Below are positions 11,796 to 21,009 of a DNA stretch of 64,000 bases, piece by piece; the first letter of the stretch is position 1, and every line of letters begins with the position of its first letter. A program made the translations under genes and the position numbers. Location: positions 5,195,374 through 5,259,373 of the forward strand of contig OZ257157.1 of assembly GCA_965279405.1 (NCBI GenBank), written 5' to 3'. Below the pieces are notes generated by a model. That model did not search any database, was not told the DNA's origin, and saw only the letters and a list, made by a program, of their open reading frames with translations. The stretch is from CBDDIP01 sp965279405. Its GTDB lineage: Bacteria > Actinomycetota > Acidimicrobiia > Acidimicrobiales > Ilumatobacteraceae.

Positions 11796-13193
11796 TCAGT
11801 CGCTGGTGATGATGGCGAGGACCTCGGCCACGTGCTGGTCGCACGAGTCGCGGTCGGCCGCTTCGAGGTTGAGCCGCAGCAGCGGCTCGGTGTTCGACGG
11901 CCGCAGGTTGAACCACCACGAGCCGTTGTCGACGGTGAGCCCGTCGAGCCGATCCTGCTGCGCACCCTCGAACAGCGCGGCAACGCGCTCGATGACGACG
12001 TTCGTGTCGTCGACGTGGGTGTTGATCTCGCCGCTCGACGAGTAGCGCTCGAACGGCTTGCGGGCGACCGAGAGGTCCTGGCCGGTGCGGCTGATCTCGG
12101 CGAGCACGAGCATCGAGGCGATGAGCCCGCTGTCGGCGCGGAAGTTCTTGGCGAAGTAGTAGTGCGCCGAGTGCTCGCCGCCGAAGATCGCTCCGGTCTC
12201 GGCCATCACCTGCTTGATGAACGAGTGGCCGACCTTGGTGCGCATCGGTACGCCGCCGTTCTCACGGATGACCTCGGGGACGGCGTGCGAGCAGATCAGG
12301 TTGTAGAGCACGGTGGCGCCGGGATTGACGCGCAGCACGGCTGCGGCCAGCAACGCGGTGGTCGTGCTGCCACTGAGCCCACGACCGAGCTCGTCGACGA
12401 CGAAGACGCGATCGGCGTCGCCGTCGAACGCCAGGCCGACGTCGAACCCGCCGGACACCACGCGGGCCTGCAGGTCGCGTTGGTTGGCGGGCTGGAGCGG
12501 ATCGGCCGGGTGGTTCGGGAACGTGCCGTCGAGCTCGCCGTACATCACCTCGAGGTGCAGCTGCGGCAGCCGTTCGAAGACGGCGGGCACGACCAGACCG
12601 CCCATGCCGTTGGCCGTGTCGGCGACGACGCGCATCGGGCGCAAGGCGTGGGGATCGATGAACGAGACGACGTGGTCGGCGAACTTCTCGAGCAGGTTGC
12701 GGGTGCTCATCGATCCCGCGGTGGCGGCGTGCAGCGGACCATGACCGAGCAGGACGTCCTTGGCGATCGCCTTGATGTCGTCGAGGCCGGTGTCCTGGCC
12801 GACAGCACGCGCCCCGCCGAGGCAGAACTTCACGCCCTGGTACTGCGCCGGGTTGTGCGACGCAGTGAACATGGCACCTGGCGCGTCGAGCGTTCCTGCG
12901 GCGTAGTAGACGAGGTCGGTGGACGCCAGACCGAGATCGACGACGTCGACGCCCTGCTCCATCACACCGCGGGCGAACGCGTCGACGAGCTCCGGGCCCG
13001 ACGGGCGCATATCGCGGCCGACGAGGATGCGGTCGGCGCCGGCGAAGCGAGCGAAGCCGACGCCGAGGGCGTGTGCGACTTCCGGCGAGATCTGGTCGGG
13101 CACCGTGCCGCGCACGTCGTAGGCCTTGACGATCTCGTCGAGGACAGGTGCGAACCGGCTGGGGTCGGACGCGTTCGCGTCGGGGTGGGACAT
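11796..13193 (-). CDS. manB: Phosphomannomutase/phosphoglucomutase
   Basis: Interconverts mannose-6-phosphate and mannose-1-phosphate through a phosphoserine, supplying the GDP-mannose route. Hallmarks are IKAYDVRG-like IVKAYDVRGTVP at the N-terminus, the phosphoserine loop TASHNP, the metal loop DGDADR and the sugar loop GEHSAHYY; NTEPLLRLNLEA binds phosphate at the C-terminus. It is 465 aa from the ATG at 13193. A GTG at 13202 overlaps the upstream stop (GTGA) and would add three residues. A TAGCGT box lies 9 nt before the ATG, so both coupling to the upstream gene and an internal promoter are possible. Confidence 0.93.
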   Translation of the reverse strand: MSHPDANASDPSRFAPVLDEIVKAYDVRGTVPDQISPEVAHALGVGFARFAGADRILVGRDMRPSGPELVDAFARGVMEQGVDVVDLGLASTDLVYYAAGTLDAPGAMFTASHNPAQYQGVKFCLGGARAVGQDTGLDDIKAIAKDVLLGHGPLHAATAGSMSTRNLLEKFADHVVSFIDPHALRPMRVVADTANGMGGLVVPAVFERLPQLHLEVMYGELDGTFPNHPADPLQPANQRDLQARVVSGGFDVGLAFDGDADRVFVVDELGRGLSGSTTTALLAAAVLRVNPGATVLYNLICSHAVPEVIRENGGVPMRTKVGHSFIKQVMAETGAIFGGEHSAHYYFAKNFRADSGLIASMLVLAEISRTGQDLSVARKPFERYSSSGEINTHVDDTNVVIERVAALFEGAQQDRLDGLTVDNGSWWFNLRPSNTEPLLRLNLEAADRDSCDQHVAEVLAIITSD

Positions 13194-13198
13194 GGGGG

Positions 13199-15940
13199 TC
13201 ACACGCTATCGGTCTGGGGTCGCCAGGGGTCGTCGAAGTGGTCGAGCGGCACGTCGGCCAACGGGATGGTGGGATCGAGATCTGGTGGCCCGACGTCGTC
13301 GTCACTGCCTGTCGTTGCGGCGCCGGACGTCTCCCACACGGGCGGCGGCGCCATGACCTGCGTGGCCGCCGCGGGAAGCAACGGGTGCGAGTTGGCGTGG
13401 ACGACGTCGCCTCGGCGGCGCATGAAGATGAGCAGGATGATCCCGGCGAAGGTCAGCAGGTAGCTGAGGTAGTCGATCGTGTCTCGCTCGTAGTGCAGGT
13501 ACACGTGGGTGCTCGTCGGCACGACCACCATCAGGTTCGGGGCGATGCGATACGGGCCGTCGGCACCATCGACCTGCCAGTTGGGGAAGTAGCTCATCTT
13601 CACGAGCACCGGCACGCCGACCTGGTCGACGTCGAACGACAGGTCCTGCTCGCCGAGGTCGACGTTGGTCACCTGGACCGCCGGCAGGTCGGTCACCTGG
13701 ATCGGCTCCTGCGGCACGACGATGTCCACCTGGTTGTCCACGTGGCGGTCGGGGTCGACGGCGACGTCGATGCGCTGCCATGCCGCCGGGCCGTCGTCGG
13801 CCGGCATCGCCGCCCACTCGTCGCGGTGCTGGAACCAGCTGGTGCCGAGCTCCAGGTTGCGCTCGCGCGGGTCACCGGAGCGCTTGTTGACCACCACCGG
13901 TTGCACGGTCAGCGGCTGGACGAGGTCCTCGTCCTTCGTCGAGTAGTCGACGCGATAGATGTCCCAGGGGCCGGAAGACTTCTCGTACGTCAGGCCCGGT
14001 TGGTCCGCGGCGTTGCGCTTGGCCTCGTCGGTGAAGACCATCAGGTACTTGACCCCGAGCGTCTGCATGTACGGCAGGCCGACGGCGGCGTCGTGGTTCG
14101 TGTAGCGCAGGCCGCGCACCGGGTTCGAGCTCTGCGAGCTCATCGCCGCCGCGGTGAGGAAGTGGTACGGCGTCGTGCCGGAGGCCTCGAAGAAGAGGCC
14201 CTCCATGCTCGTGATGCAGCCGTCGGTCCAGTGCGGCAGCAGCATCAGCGCCATGGTCGTGCCGTAGCCGCCGTTCTTGCCGTTGTTCTCCCACAGCGCG
14301 CGACCGCACCCGAGGCCGTCGTCGTCGGACCCCTTGCCGAGCCCGGCCATCGTGTCGACCAGCGCCTTGTACTCACCGTAGGCAGGCTTGCCCTCGTAGC
14401 CCTGGAAGTTGTACGAGGACCAACCGTCGCTCAGCGCGTCGCTGGCCGTCGGGGTCAGCGAGATGACGTCCACCCCGCCGATGCCCCACGAGTAGACGTT
14501 CTTGCCGTCCTTCACGGAGTAGTGAGCACCGGGCATCACCTGGAACAGGAACAGCTCGGCGACGAGCACGAACGTGCCGACCAACGCCGCCGTCGCCGCA
14601 CCGACGACGAGCGTGTGCTTGTCCAGCAGCGGCTTGCCGTTCATGGCCCGCAGGGCGCGATGGAAGAACTGCGCGGTCTCGACGATGCCGATCATCATCA
14701 GCAGCAGCCGGAACAGGTAGAGGAACGGCAGCAGGCGCGGGTTCCACAGCAGGCCGATCACCGGCAGGCTGTCGCGGGTGAGGTAGGTGGCGGCCATCAG
14801 CCCGATGCACACGATGCCCAGCCACGCGCCGGTGAGGTTGCGCTTCACCAGGCTGGCGACGAAGCCGACGATGGCGAAGCCCGACACGACCAGGTCGAGG
14901 AACGTCGGCCACGGGAAGAACATGTCCCAGAACGAGTCGCCGCCGCCGTTGGGCCGGAACCCGTACTTCATGTCGGTCATGTACGCGTGGTTGGTGAGGA
15001 ACGGGATCACCCAGAACGCGGAGAGCAGGATCGCGCCACCGATCACCGACACGCTGTACTTGAGGCGCGTGCGATCCATCCACACGAGGCACAGCAGCCC
15101 GGCTGCCGGCAGCATCACGAGCAGCACGATGCCGTGTGACAGGAACGACAGCGCCAGCACGATCGCCGCCCAGCTGCGGTACTTGCCGTTCTCCAGCCCG
15201 CGCGCCAGCAACCCGAGGCCGAGGATGCCGAAGCTGAGCGCGATGGAGAACGAGAACTCGCCGGCCATCGTGCTCTTCACGTTGCCGCCGTAGATCGAGA
15301 AGCTCTCGTCGAAGAGGAAGACGATCGCCGCCAGCGCCATCAGCTCGGGGATCGGGTAGGCGAACCGAGCCAACCGGCCGAACGCCCAGCAGCAGAACGG
15401 CAGCGTCACCAGACCGGACACGGCGATCACCTTGAACGCGATGCCGTACGGCAGGACGATGTTCAGCAGCACGATGAACAGCGCCGGCACCACCATGTAG
15501 AAGCGGTACAGCGGGAAGCCGGCGTACCAGTAGTTGCTCCACCCGCTCAGCTGCAGGTGCGGCAGCAGGTGATCTCGCAGGTACGCCGGACCCATCACGT
15601 GGGCGCCCATGTCGCCGCCGGTAGGCGTGTTGTTCTTGATGATCAGCTGTGGCTGGACCACGTTGAGCACGGCGAGGGTGGCGCCGCCGACCATCACCAA
15701 CGCGGTGATGTAGCGCACGACGCGAGACGTCGGCCACGGCGCATCGAGCCAGTCGCGCGGGCGACGCACGATCCGTCGGCCGATCCGGTTGATGATGTCG
15801 TCGCCTCGACCCGTCCGCGGCCGAGCCGTGCCGTCGGGTGACGCATCGTCCACGGCGAGCGCGTCGAGCGACGTGCGCTCGGCCGCCTCGACGCCATCGT
15901 CGTCTCGCGTTCCGTCGTGTTCGACAAGCTGCTCGGTCAT
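13199..15940 (-). CDS. Large polytopic membrane protein, GT-C/PTPS-related type
   Basis: A 913-aa protein with about a dozen hydrophobic segments between residues 80 and 480, a large extracytoplasmic region, and a last transmembrane helix near 850. After the first helix comes GGDMGAHVMGP, then GWSNYWYAGFPLYRFY, an arrangement reminiscent of GT-C glycosyltransferases and of the membrane domain Pfam calls PTPS-related; no activity is established for the latter. The N-terminal 70 residues are acidic and the C-terminus is Pro/Asp-rich. The gene sits directly upstream of phosphomannomutase, so a role in surface glycan or lipoglycan assembly is plausible but inferred only from context. Confidence 0.75.
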   Translation of the reverse strand: MTEQLVEHDGTRDDDGVEAAERTSLDALAVDDASPDGTARPRTGRGDDIINRIGRRIVRRPRDWLDAPWPTSRVVRYITALVMVGGATLAVLNVVQPQLIIKNNTPTGGDMGAHVMGPAYLRDHLLPHLQLSGWSNYWYAGFPLYRFYMVVPALFIVLLNIVLPYGIAFKVIAVSGLVTLPFCCWAFGRLARFAYPIPELMALAAIVFLFDESFSIYGGNVKSTMAGEFSFSIALSFGILGLGLLARGLENGKYRSWAAIVLALSFLSHGIVLLVMLPAAGLLCLVWMDRTRLKYSVSVIGGAILLSAFWVIPFLTNHAYMTDMKYGFRPNGGGDSFWDMFFPWPTFLDLVVSGFAIVGFVASLVKRNLTGAWLGIVCIGLMAATYLTRDSLPVIGLLWNPRLLPFLYLFRLLLMMIGIVETAQFFHRALRAMNGKPLLDKHTLVVGAATAALVGTFVLVAELFLFQVMPGAHYSVKDGKNVYSWGIGGVDVISLTPTASDALSDGWSSYNFQGYEGKPAYGEYKALVDTMAGLGKGSDDDGLGCGRALWENNGKNGGYGTTMALMLLPHWTDGCITSMEGLFFEASGTTPYHFLTAAAMSSQSSNPVRGLRYTNHDAAVGLPYMQTLGVKYLMVFTDEAKRNAADQPGLTYEKSSGPWDIYRVDYSTKDEDLVQPLTVQPVVVNKRSGDPRERNLELGTSWFQHRDEWAAMPADDGPAAWQRIDVAVDPDRHVDNQVDIVVPQEPIQVTDLPAVQVTNVDLGEQDLSFDVDQVGVPVLVKMSYFPNWQVDGADGPYRIAPNLMVVVPTSTHVYLHYERDTIDYLSYLLTFAGIILLIFMRRRGDVVHANSHPLLPAAATQVMAPPPVWETSGAATTGSDDDVGPPDLDPTIPLADVPLDHFDDPWRPQTDSV

Positions 15941-15992
15941 GCCGCCGACAATCCTGTCATCCGCACGCCGCTTCGCCCGGTCACCGTGCGGT

Positions 15993-16721
15993 TCATCGGG
16001 CCACCAGCGCCAGACCGGTCGCGTTGAACGCGACGTGGGTGATGATGCCCAGGCCGAGGCGCCCGGTGCGCCAGGCGCAGATGCCGACGACGAGCCCGAA
16101 CGCGAACAGGCCCGGGTACTCGACCGGCTTGAAGTGGATCAGGGCGAAGATGGCCGCAACCGCGACCACCGCGAGCCAGTCGTTGAGCCGCCGGATGAAC
16201 GCGCCCTGCAGCAGGCCTCGGTAGACGAGCTCCTCCACCAGCGGGGCGCCGATGACGACGATCGCGACCAGCGCGAGCTTCCACGCGCCGTCGGCGCTCT
16301 GGTACAGGTCGCGCGCCGACTTCTCCACGGCCTTGCGGCTGAAGGTGCCCGGCCACGCCTGTTCGAACGGCCAGGTGACGAGGCGCACCAGCACCAGCTG
16401 AGCGAGCACGCCGATCGGGATGCCGAGCAGATCGACGGGGCGCAACGAGAAGCCGAAGTCGACCACGAGGCTGCCGGTTCCGCGTTGACGGCTGATGAAG
16501 ACGAGCCCGCCGATCATCACCGCCCACTGGCACGCAGCGCCGACGACGGTGACCCACACCGGCGCGTCGTTCGTGCTCGTGTAGCCGGATGCGGCGAGCA
16601 CCGCTCCGGCCAGCAGCTGACCGCCGAGCCACGTGCCCAGCCACAGCGTCGCGGCCTGGCCGATGCTGATGTCCGGCTGCCCGCCGCCGACGCGCGTCGG
16701 CGGGATTCGCACGTCGGGCAT
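15993..16721 (-). CDS. CPBP-family intramembrane metalloprotease
   Basis: A 242-aa membrane protein of the CAAX-protease/bacteriocin-processing (CPBP, Rce1-like) family. The catalytic motif is EELVYRGLLQG, the second conserved motif IFALIHFKP supplies the histidine, and HVAFNATG near the C-terminus is the third. Such proteins cleave peptides within the membrane; the substrate here is unknown. It is upstream of and co-oriented with the 913-aa membrane protein gene, with a 52-nt gap. TAGCCT lies 8 nt before the ATG (16730-16735), consistent with a near-leaderless transcript. Confidence 0.88.
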   Translation of the reverse strand: MPDVRIPPTRVGGGQPDISIGQAATLWLGTWLGGQLLAGAVLAASGYTSTNDAPVWVTVVGAACQWAVMIGGLVFISRQRGTGSLVVDFGFSLRPVDLLGIPIGVLAQLVLVRLVTWPFEQAWPGTFSRKAVEKSARDLYQSADGAWKLALVAIVVIGAPLVEELVYRGLLQGAFIRRLNDWLAVVAVAAIFALIHFKPVEYPGLFAFGLVVGICAWRTGRLGLGIITHVAFNATGLALVAR

Positions 16722-16773
16722 GGGTGCAGAGGCTAACGGCGACGCGCGGCCGGCTGCCTTCGCGCTGCGGGTT

Positions 16774-17010
16774 TCAGCCGGCGAGGCGGACCGAGCTGGT
16801 GTACGACAGGACGCGGCGCGACCGTCGATCTTCCAGGCGCCAACCGTTGGGCACCGAGAGCGTGCCGGTGTGCCGCTCGCACAGGTCGTAGCGATGCGGA
16901 TCGCGCTCGGGCGTCAGGTCGTCCAGCCACACCTGCGCGCGGGCGTACTGGTACGCGAGGGTGGTGGTGGCCGGCTCGGCGCACCCGGTACGTGAACACT
17001 GCCGCGTCAT
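16774..17010 (-). CDS. DUF3499-family protein
   Basis: A 78-aa actinobacterial protein matching what I recall of DUF3499: MTRQCSRTGCAEPATTTL at the N-terminus, a YDLCERH motif and VPNGW. C5, C10, C44 and H47 could bind one metal ion. The function is unknown. The ATG at 17010 is preferred over a TTG nine bases earlier because a TAGCGT box ends 8 nt before it and the family starts there. It is divergent from ftsH; a DUF3499 gene near manB is a conserved actinobacterial neighbourhood (from memory). Confidence 0.82.
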   Translation of the reverse strand: MTRQCSRTGCAEPATTTLAYQYARAQVWLDDLTPERDPHRYDLCERHTGTLSVPNGWRLEDRRSRRVLSYTSSVRLAG

Positions 17011-17134
17011 GGTCGCCAACGCTAAGCGGCACGCTCATCCCGATGGTGGATGCGCCGCCCGCCTCCAGGATGATCGCGGGATGTTCGCGGCCTGATCGTT
17101 GCAGCCTGAAGGAACCAAGCCCAGGGTTCAGCCG

Positions 17135-17140
17135 TAGCAT
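17135..17140 (+). promoter_or_regulatory. Putative -10 box of ftsH (leaderless)
   Basis: TAGCAT lies exactly 6 nt before the ftsH ATG, the spacing expected when transcription starts at the first base of the start codon. There is no Shine-Dalgarno sequence between them and no good -35 at 17 nt. Seen directly; the leaderless reading is inferred. Confidence 0.5.
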
Positions 17141-17146
17141 GGCCAC

Positions 17147-19087
17147 ATGAGCGACCTGCCTCCGCCGCCGCCTCCTCCGCCTCCGGGACGCACACCCGGT
17201 GGACGCGGCCAGCAGCAGCCCGGCCAGCAGCCCGAACGGGGCGGACGTCGTCCCCTGGGTGCCGGTTGGCCCCGCTGGACCATCCCCGTTCTGCTCGTCG
17301 TGCTCATCGCCGCGTTCGCCCTGCCGCGCATCTGGCCGAGCTCCGACGCCGACAAGATCAGCTTCACCGAGTTCATCACCAAGGTCGAGGCCGGTCAGGT
17401 CAAGAGCGCCGAGCTGAGCAACGACTCCAATGCCATCTCCGGTGAGCTCACGGACGGCACCAAGTTCTCGACCACGGCGCCGAACACGTTCCCGAACGTC
17501 GACGAGACCAAGCTCCTCCAGGACAAGGGCGTCGACTTCAAGGCCAAGACGCCCGAGTCCAACTGGTTGCTCAGCTGGGCCGGTCTGCTGCTGCCGCTGG
17601 TGCTGATCATCGGATTCTTCGTCTGGATGCAGCGTCGCGCCGCGGGCCAGATGGGCAACGTCATGTCCATCGGTCGCAGCCGGGCCAAGGCCTACAGCGC
17701 CGACAAGCCGAGCACCACCTTCTCCGACATCGCCGGCTACGAGGGCGTCAAGCAGGAGATCAGCGAGGTCGTCGACTTCCTGCGGATGCCCGAGCGCTTC
17801 CGCGAGATCGGTGCTCGCGTCCCGAAGGGCATGCTGCTCGTCGGTCCTCCCGGCACCGGCAAGACGCTGTTTGCTCGCGCGGTCGCCGGTGAAGCCGGCG
17901 TCGGCTTCCTCTCGGTCACCGGATCGGACTTCATGGAGATGTTCGTCGGTGTCGGCGCCAGCCGCGTCCGCGACCTGTTCCAGCAGGCCCGCAAGATGGG
18001 CCGGGCGATCATCTTCATCGACGAGATCGACTCGATCGGTCGCAAGCGCGGTGCCGGCCTCGGTGGCGGCCACGACGAGCGCGAGCAGACGCTGAACCAG
18101 ATGCTCGCCGAGATGGACGGCTTCGAGACGTCCGAGGGCATCGTCATCATGGCGGCCACCAACCGGCCCGACATCCTCGACCCGGCGCTGCTGCGCCCCG
18201 GTCGCTTCGACCGCCAGATCGTCGTGCCGCTGCCCGAGAACGAGGAGCGCCTGGCGATCCTCAAGGTGCACAGCCGCGACAAGCGCATGGGCCCCGACGT
18301 CGACCTCGACGTGATGGCTCGCGCCACGCCCGGCATGAGCGGTGCGGATCTGGCCAACCTGGTCAACGAGGCCGCGTTGTTCGCCGTGCGCCGCGGCGGC
18401 AAGCAGGTCGAGCGAATCGACTTCGAGAACGCCCGCGACCGCGTGGTCATGGGCGCCCGCCGCGAGAGCCTCGTGCTCAGCGGCGAGGAGAAGCGGGCCA
18501 CCGCCTACCACGAGGGCGGCCACGCCGTGCTCACGGTGGTGCTGCCGCACGCCGACCCGCTGCACAAGGTCACCATCCTCCCCCGCGGCATGGCACTGGG
18601 CGTCACCTGGAGCCTGCCCGAGGAACGGCACACCTACTCGAAGGAGTACTTCGAGGACGTCATCTGCCGGGCCATGGGTGGTCGAGTTGCCGAGAAGATC
18701 GTCTTCGGGCACCTCAACTCCGGCGCCGCCAACGACCTCGAGCAGGCCACTGGCATCGCCAAGCGGATGGTCCGCGAGTGGGGCATGAGCGATCGCGTCG
18801 GCCCGATGGCCTGGCACGGTCAGCAGCAGGTGTTCCTCGGTGAGGACCTGATGACCAGTGGTCGCGAGATCAGCGACGACACGGCCAAGATCATCGACGA
18901 GGAGATCTCCCGCATCCTCCACGAGCAGGAGACCCGGGCCCACGAGATGCTGCTGAAGCACCGCGGTGGGCTCGATCTGGTCGCCGAAGCGCTCGTCGAG
19001 CGGGAGACCATCGACGGTGGCGAAGTCGCCCGCCTGGTCCAAGAGGGCCTCGGCGAGACCAGCGACTCCGAACCACTGCACCTGTAG
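17147..19087 (+). CDS. ftsH: ATP-dependent zinc metalloprotease FtsH
   Basis: Membrane-bound AAA+ protease that degrades misfolded membrane proteins and some regulators. A Pro-rich N-terminus (11 prolines in the first 20 residues) precedes TM1 (about 47-60), an extracytoplasmic loop of about 80 residues, TM2 (about 142-160), then Walker A GPPGTGKT at 233-240, Walker B IIFIDEIDSIG, the pore motif FMEMFVG, and the zinc site HEGGH near 455-459. The 646-aa length fits. The Pro-rich cytosolic N-terminus is longer than in E. coli but common in actinobacteria. The gene is monocistronic by context. Confidence 0.97.
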   Translation: MSDLPPPPPPPPPGRTPGGRGQQQPGQQPERGGRRPLGAGWPRWTIPVLLVVLIAAFALPRIWPSSDADKISFTEFITKVEAGQVKSAELSNDSNAISGELTDGTKFSTTAPNTFPNVDETKLLQDKGVDFKAKTPESNWLLSWAGLLLPLVLIIGFFVWMQRRAAGQMGNVMSIGRSRAKAYSADKPSTTFSDIAGYEGVKQEISEVVDFLRMPERFREIGARVPKGMLLVGPPGTGKTLFARAVAGEAGVGFLSVTGSDFMEMFVGVGASRVRDLFQQARKMGRAIIFIDEIDSIGRKRGAGLGGGHDEREQTLNQMLAEMDGFETSEGIVIMAATNRPDILDPALLRPGRFDRQIVVPLPENEERLAILKVHSRDKRMGPDVDLDVMARATPGMSGADLANLVNEAALFAVRRGGKQVERIDFENARDRVVMGARRESLVLSGEEKRATAYHEGGHAVLTVVLPHADPLHKVTILPRGMALGVTWSLPEERHTYSKEYFEDVICRAMGGRVAEKIVFGHLNSGAANDLEQATGIAKRMVREWGMSDRVGPMAWHGQQQVFLGEDLMTSGREISDDTAKIIDEEISRILHEQETRAHEMLLKHRGGLDLVAEALVERETIDGGEVARLVQEGLGETSDSEPLHL

Positions 19088-19096
19088 CTCGAACTT

Positions 19097-19543
19097 CTAC
19101 GTTCCCAGCTCTGGTTCCGGGGACGATCCCGGGTCGCGGGCTTCGGCGACGGCGGCCCACAGGTCGGTGGCGCTGGCCGGACCGATGAAGCCGGCACGCA
19201 CGACACCGTCGGCGTCGGCGACGGCGATGATCGGCACGGCCTCGATGCCGTACTTGCGGTGCAGGTCGACGTTCGCGGTGTACTCGACCTCGACCACCGT
19301 CACCTCCGAGGTCGACAGGACCTTGGCCTTGCGCACCATGTCGGCGCAGGCGTCGCACGTCGACGACGAGAAGACGGCCACGAGCCACGGCCGGTCGGAG
19401 CCGTCGAAGTCGGCCCGGTCGAGTCGGCCGGGCACCTCGTAGCTGACCGGTGTCGGCTCGGCCACTCGCTGGCGGCGACGCAGCACGGCGGCCACTGCCA
19501 CGGCGGCGAGCGCCACCACGAGCGCGACGAGCAGCTGCGCCAT
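19097..19543 (-). CDS. Membrane-anchored thioredoxin-like protein
   Basis: A 148-aa protein with one N-terminal transmembrane helix (about 2-21) and a thioredoxin-like domain. The redox pair is C63-x-x-C66 in SSSTCDACADM, followed by VEVEYTANVDLHRKYGIEAVPIIAV with the cis-proline of the fold. It probably acts in thiol exchange at the outer face of the membrane, but the direction (oxidase, reductase or isomerase) is not clear. The start is ATG 19543, five bases after the stop of the DUF5719-type gene, so it is the last gene of a three-gene operon. It converges with ftsH. Confidence 0.85.
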   Translation of the reverse strand: MAQLLVALVVALAAVAVAAVLRRRQRVAEPTPVSYEVPGRLDRADFDGSDRPWLVAVFSSSTCDACADMVRKAKVLSTSEVTVVEVEYTANVDLHRKYGIEAVPIIAVADADGVVRAGFIGPASATDLWAAVAEARDPGSSPEPELGT

Positions 19544-19548
19544 CGCCG

Positions 19549-21009
19549 TCAGCCCAGCAGCGGGAACGAGCCCGAACGACCGCGCAGGTCCTTCGAGCGC
19601 GGCAATCGCCGCTCGACGACGATCTGCAGATCGCTCTGCACGAACAGCGCGCGGCCGAGTGCGGTCGTGTCGGTGAGCGGGATGGTGATCACCCCGGCCG
19701 ACGGCAGCGGCACCGCCTCCAGGCCGGGGACCGGCACCACACCGCCCGGGGTCAGCATCAGCACGCGCACGGTCGTGTCGCCGAGCGATGCGTTGTAGAC
19801 GATCAGCACGTCCTCGACCGCGAGTGCCGGGTCGGTGCTGCTGATCGCCATGCTCCACTGCGTGCTCGCCGACGGTGAGCCCATGACGACCGTGGTGGCC
19901 ACTCCTCCAGCGCTGTGCGGCCGCGTGATGGCCCGCTCGGCGACGAAGCTCGGGACCAGCTGGCCGGTCACCGGGTCCTGGAGGTCGGTCGACAGCGCCA
20001 GCGCGTGCCGACCGGCGGGCAAGCCGGCGATCGTGCTGGTGTCCAGGACGGTCACGCTGTGTTTCGGCACGACGACCTCGGTGTCGTTGGCGAAGTCGGC
20101 GTTGACGTCGAAGCCGAAGAACACCGCCTTCACGTTGATGTCGCTGTCCGTCGGGTTGTAGATGCTGTACTGCTCGGTGATCCCGTCGCCGACCTCCCCG
20201 TCGGCGAAGAGCTCCGACGTCCGCAACGACGGTGATCCGAGGTTCATCGTGTAGCCGGTGCGCGTGCCCTGGTAGCGCTGCGATCGGGCGACGACGACGC
20301 GTCCACGGCTGGCCGAGACGGCCACCGACAGCACGCCCTCGTCGCGGATCAGCTGATCGATGTTGACCACGGCCACCGAGTTGCCGCGCACCGGATAGCC
20401 CTGCAGCTGGTTCGGCTTTCGCTCGCCGTTGGTCGAGGCGAACGTGAAGTTGAGGATCGCGTCGCCGGGGAACGGGTTGGTGATGACGAGGTCCTCGGTG
20501 CTGTCGTCGAGCGTGTACCCGTCGGCGAAGAACCAGTTGGACGACGTCGAGTTGGAGCACGCGGCGACAGCGCTGCCGATCGCCGTGTCGGCACGCTGCT
20601 CGACGATCCCGCCGCCACCGGCCACCTCGACCACCGACGACAGGAACGTTCCGGCCGGCTGCAGCGCGGCGAGGTCCACCGTGACGGTGTCGCGCGCGGG
20701 CACGACGACGTCGCTGATGACCGGCGGCGTATCGGGTGCGTTGGTCAGCACGGTGACGCGGGCCGACCGCTGCGAGTCGCTCGGGTTGGCCACCACCACG
20801 ACACCGCCCTGGCCGGCGTCACCGACGGGCACGCCGGGGCAGAACCACGACGAGTTGATGAACCCACCGACCGGCACGAACGGTGCCGATGGCGCTCCCA
20901 GGTTGGCGAACACCGCGTCGGCGGGCGCCGGCCGGTCGCGATCGAGGGCGACGATCCCGACGAACGAGAGCAACGCCAGCAGCACGCCGACGAGGCGGCG
21001 GGCGATCAT
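19549..21009 (-). CDS. DUF5719-type exported protein
   Basis: A 486-aa protein with an N-terminal signal anchor (MIARRLVGVLLALLSFVGIV) and a long beta-rich region (for example VVVVANPSDSQRSARVTV, repeated NPFPGDA- and NPTDSD-type segments), as in the actinobacterial DUF5719 family. The function is not known. Its ATG overlaps the stop of the GT2 gene by four bases (21006-21009), so translation is coupled. A DUF5719 gene directly after a large GT2 membrane glycosyltransferase recurs in actinobacteria (from memory), suggesting a partner in surface glycan export. Confidence 0.75.
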   Translation of the reverse strand: MIARRLVGVLLALLSFVGIVALDRDRPAPADAVFANLGAPSAPFVPVGGFINSSWFCPGVPVGDAGQGGVVVVANPSDSQRSARVTVLTNAPDTPPVISDVVVPARDTVTVDLAALQPAGTFLSSVVEVAGGGGIVEQRADTAIGSAVAACSNSTSSNWFFADGYTLDDSTEDLVITNPFPGDAILNFTFASTNGERKPNQLQGYPVRGNSVAVVNIDQLIRDEGVLSVAVSASRGRVVVARSQRYQGTRTGYTMNLGSPSLRTSELFADGEVGDGITEQYSIYNPTDSDINVKAVFFGFDVNADFANDTEVVVPKHSVTVLDTSTIAGLPAGRHALALSTDLQDPVTGQLVPSFVAERAITRPHSAGGVATTVVMGSPSASTQWSMAISSTDPALAVEDVLIVYNASLGDTTVRVLMLTPGGVVPVPGLEAVPLPSAGVITIPLTDTTALGRALFVQSDLQIVVERRLPRSKDLRGRSGSFPLLG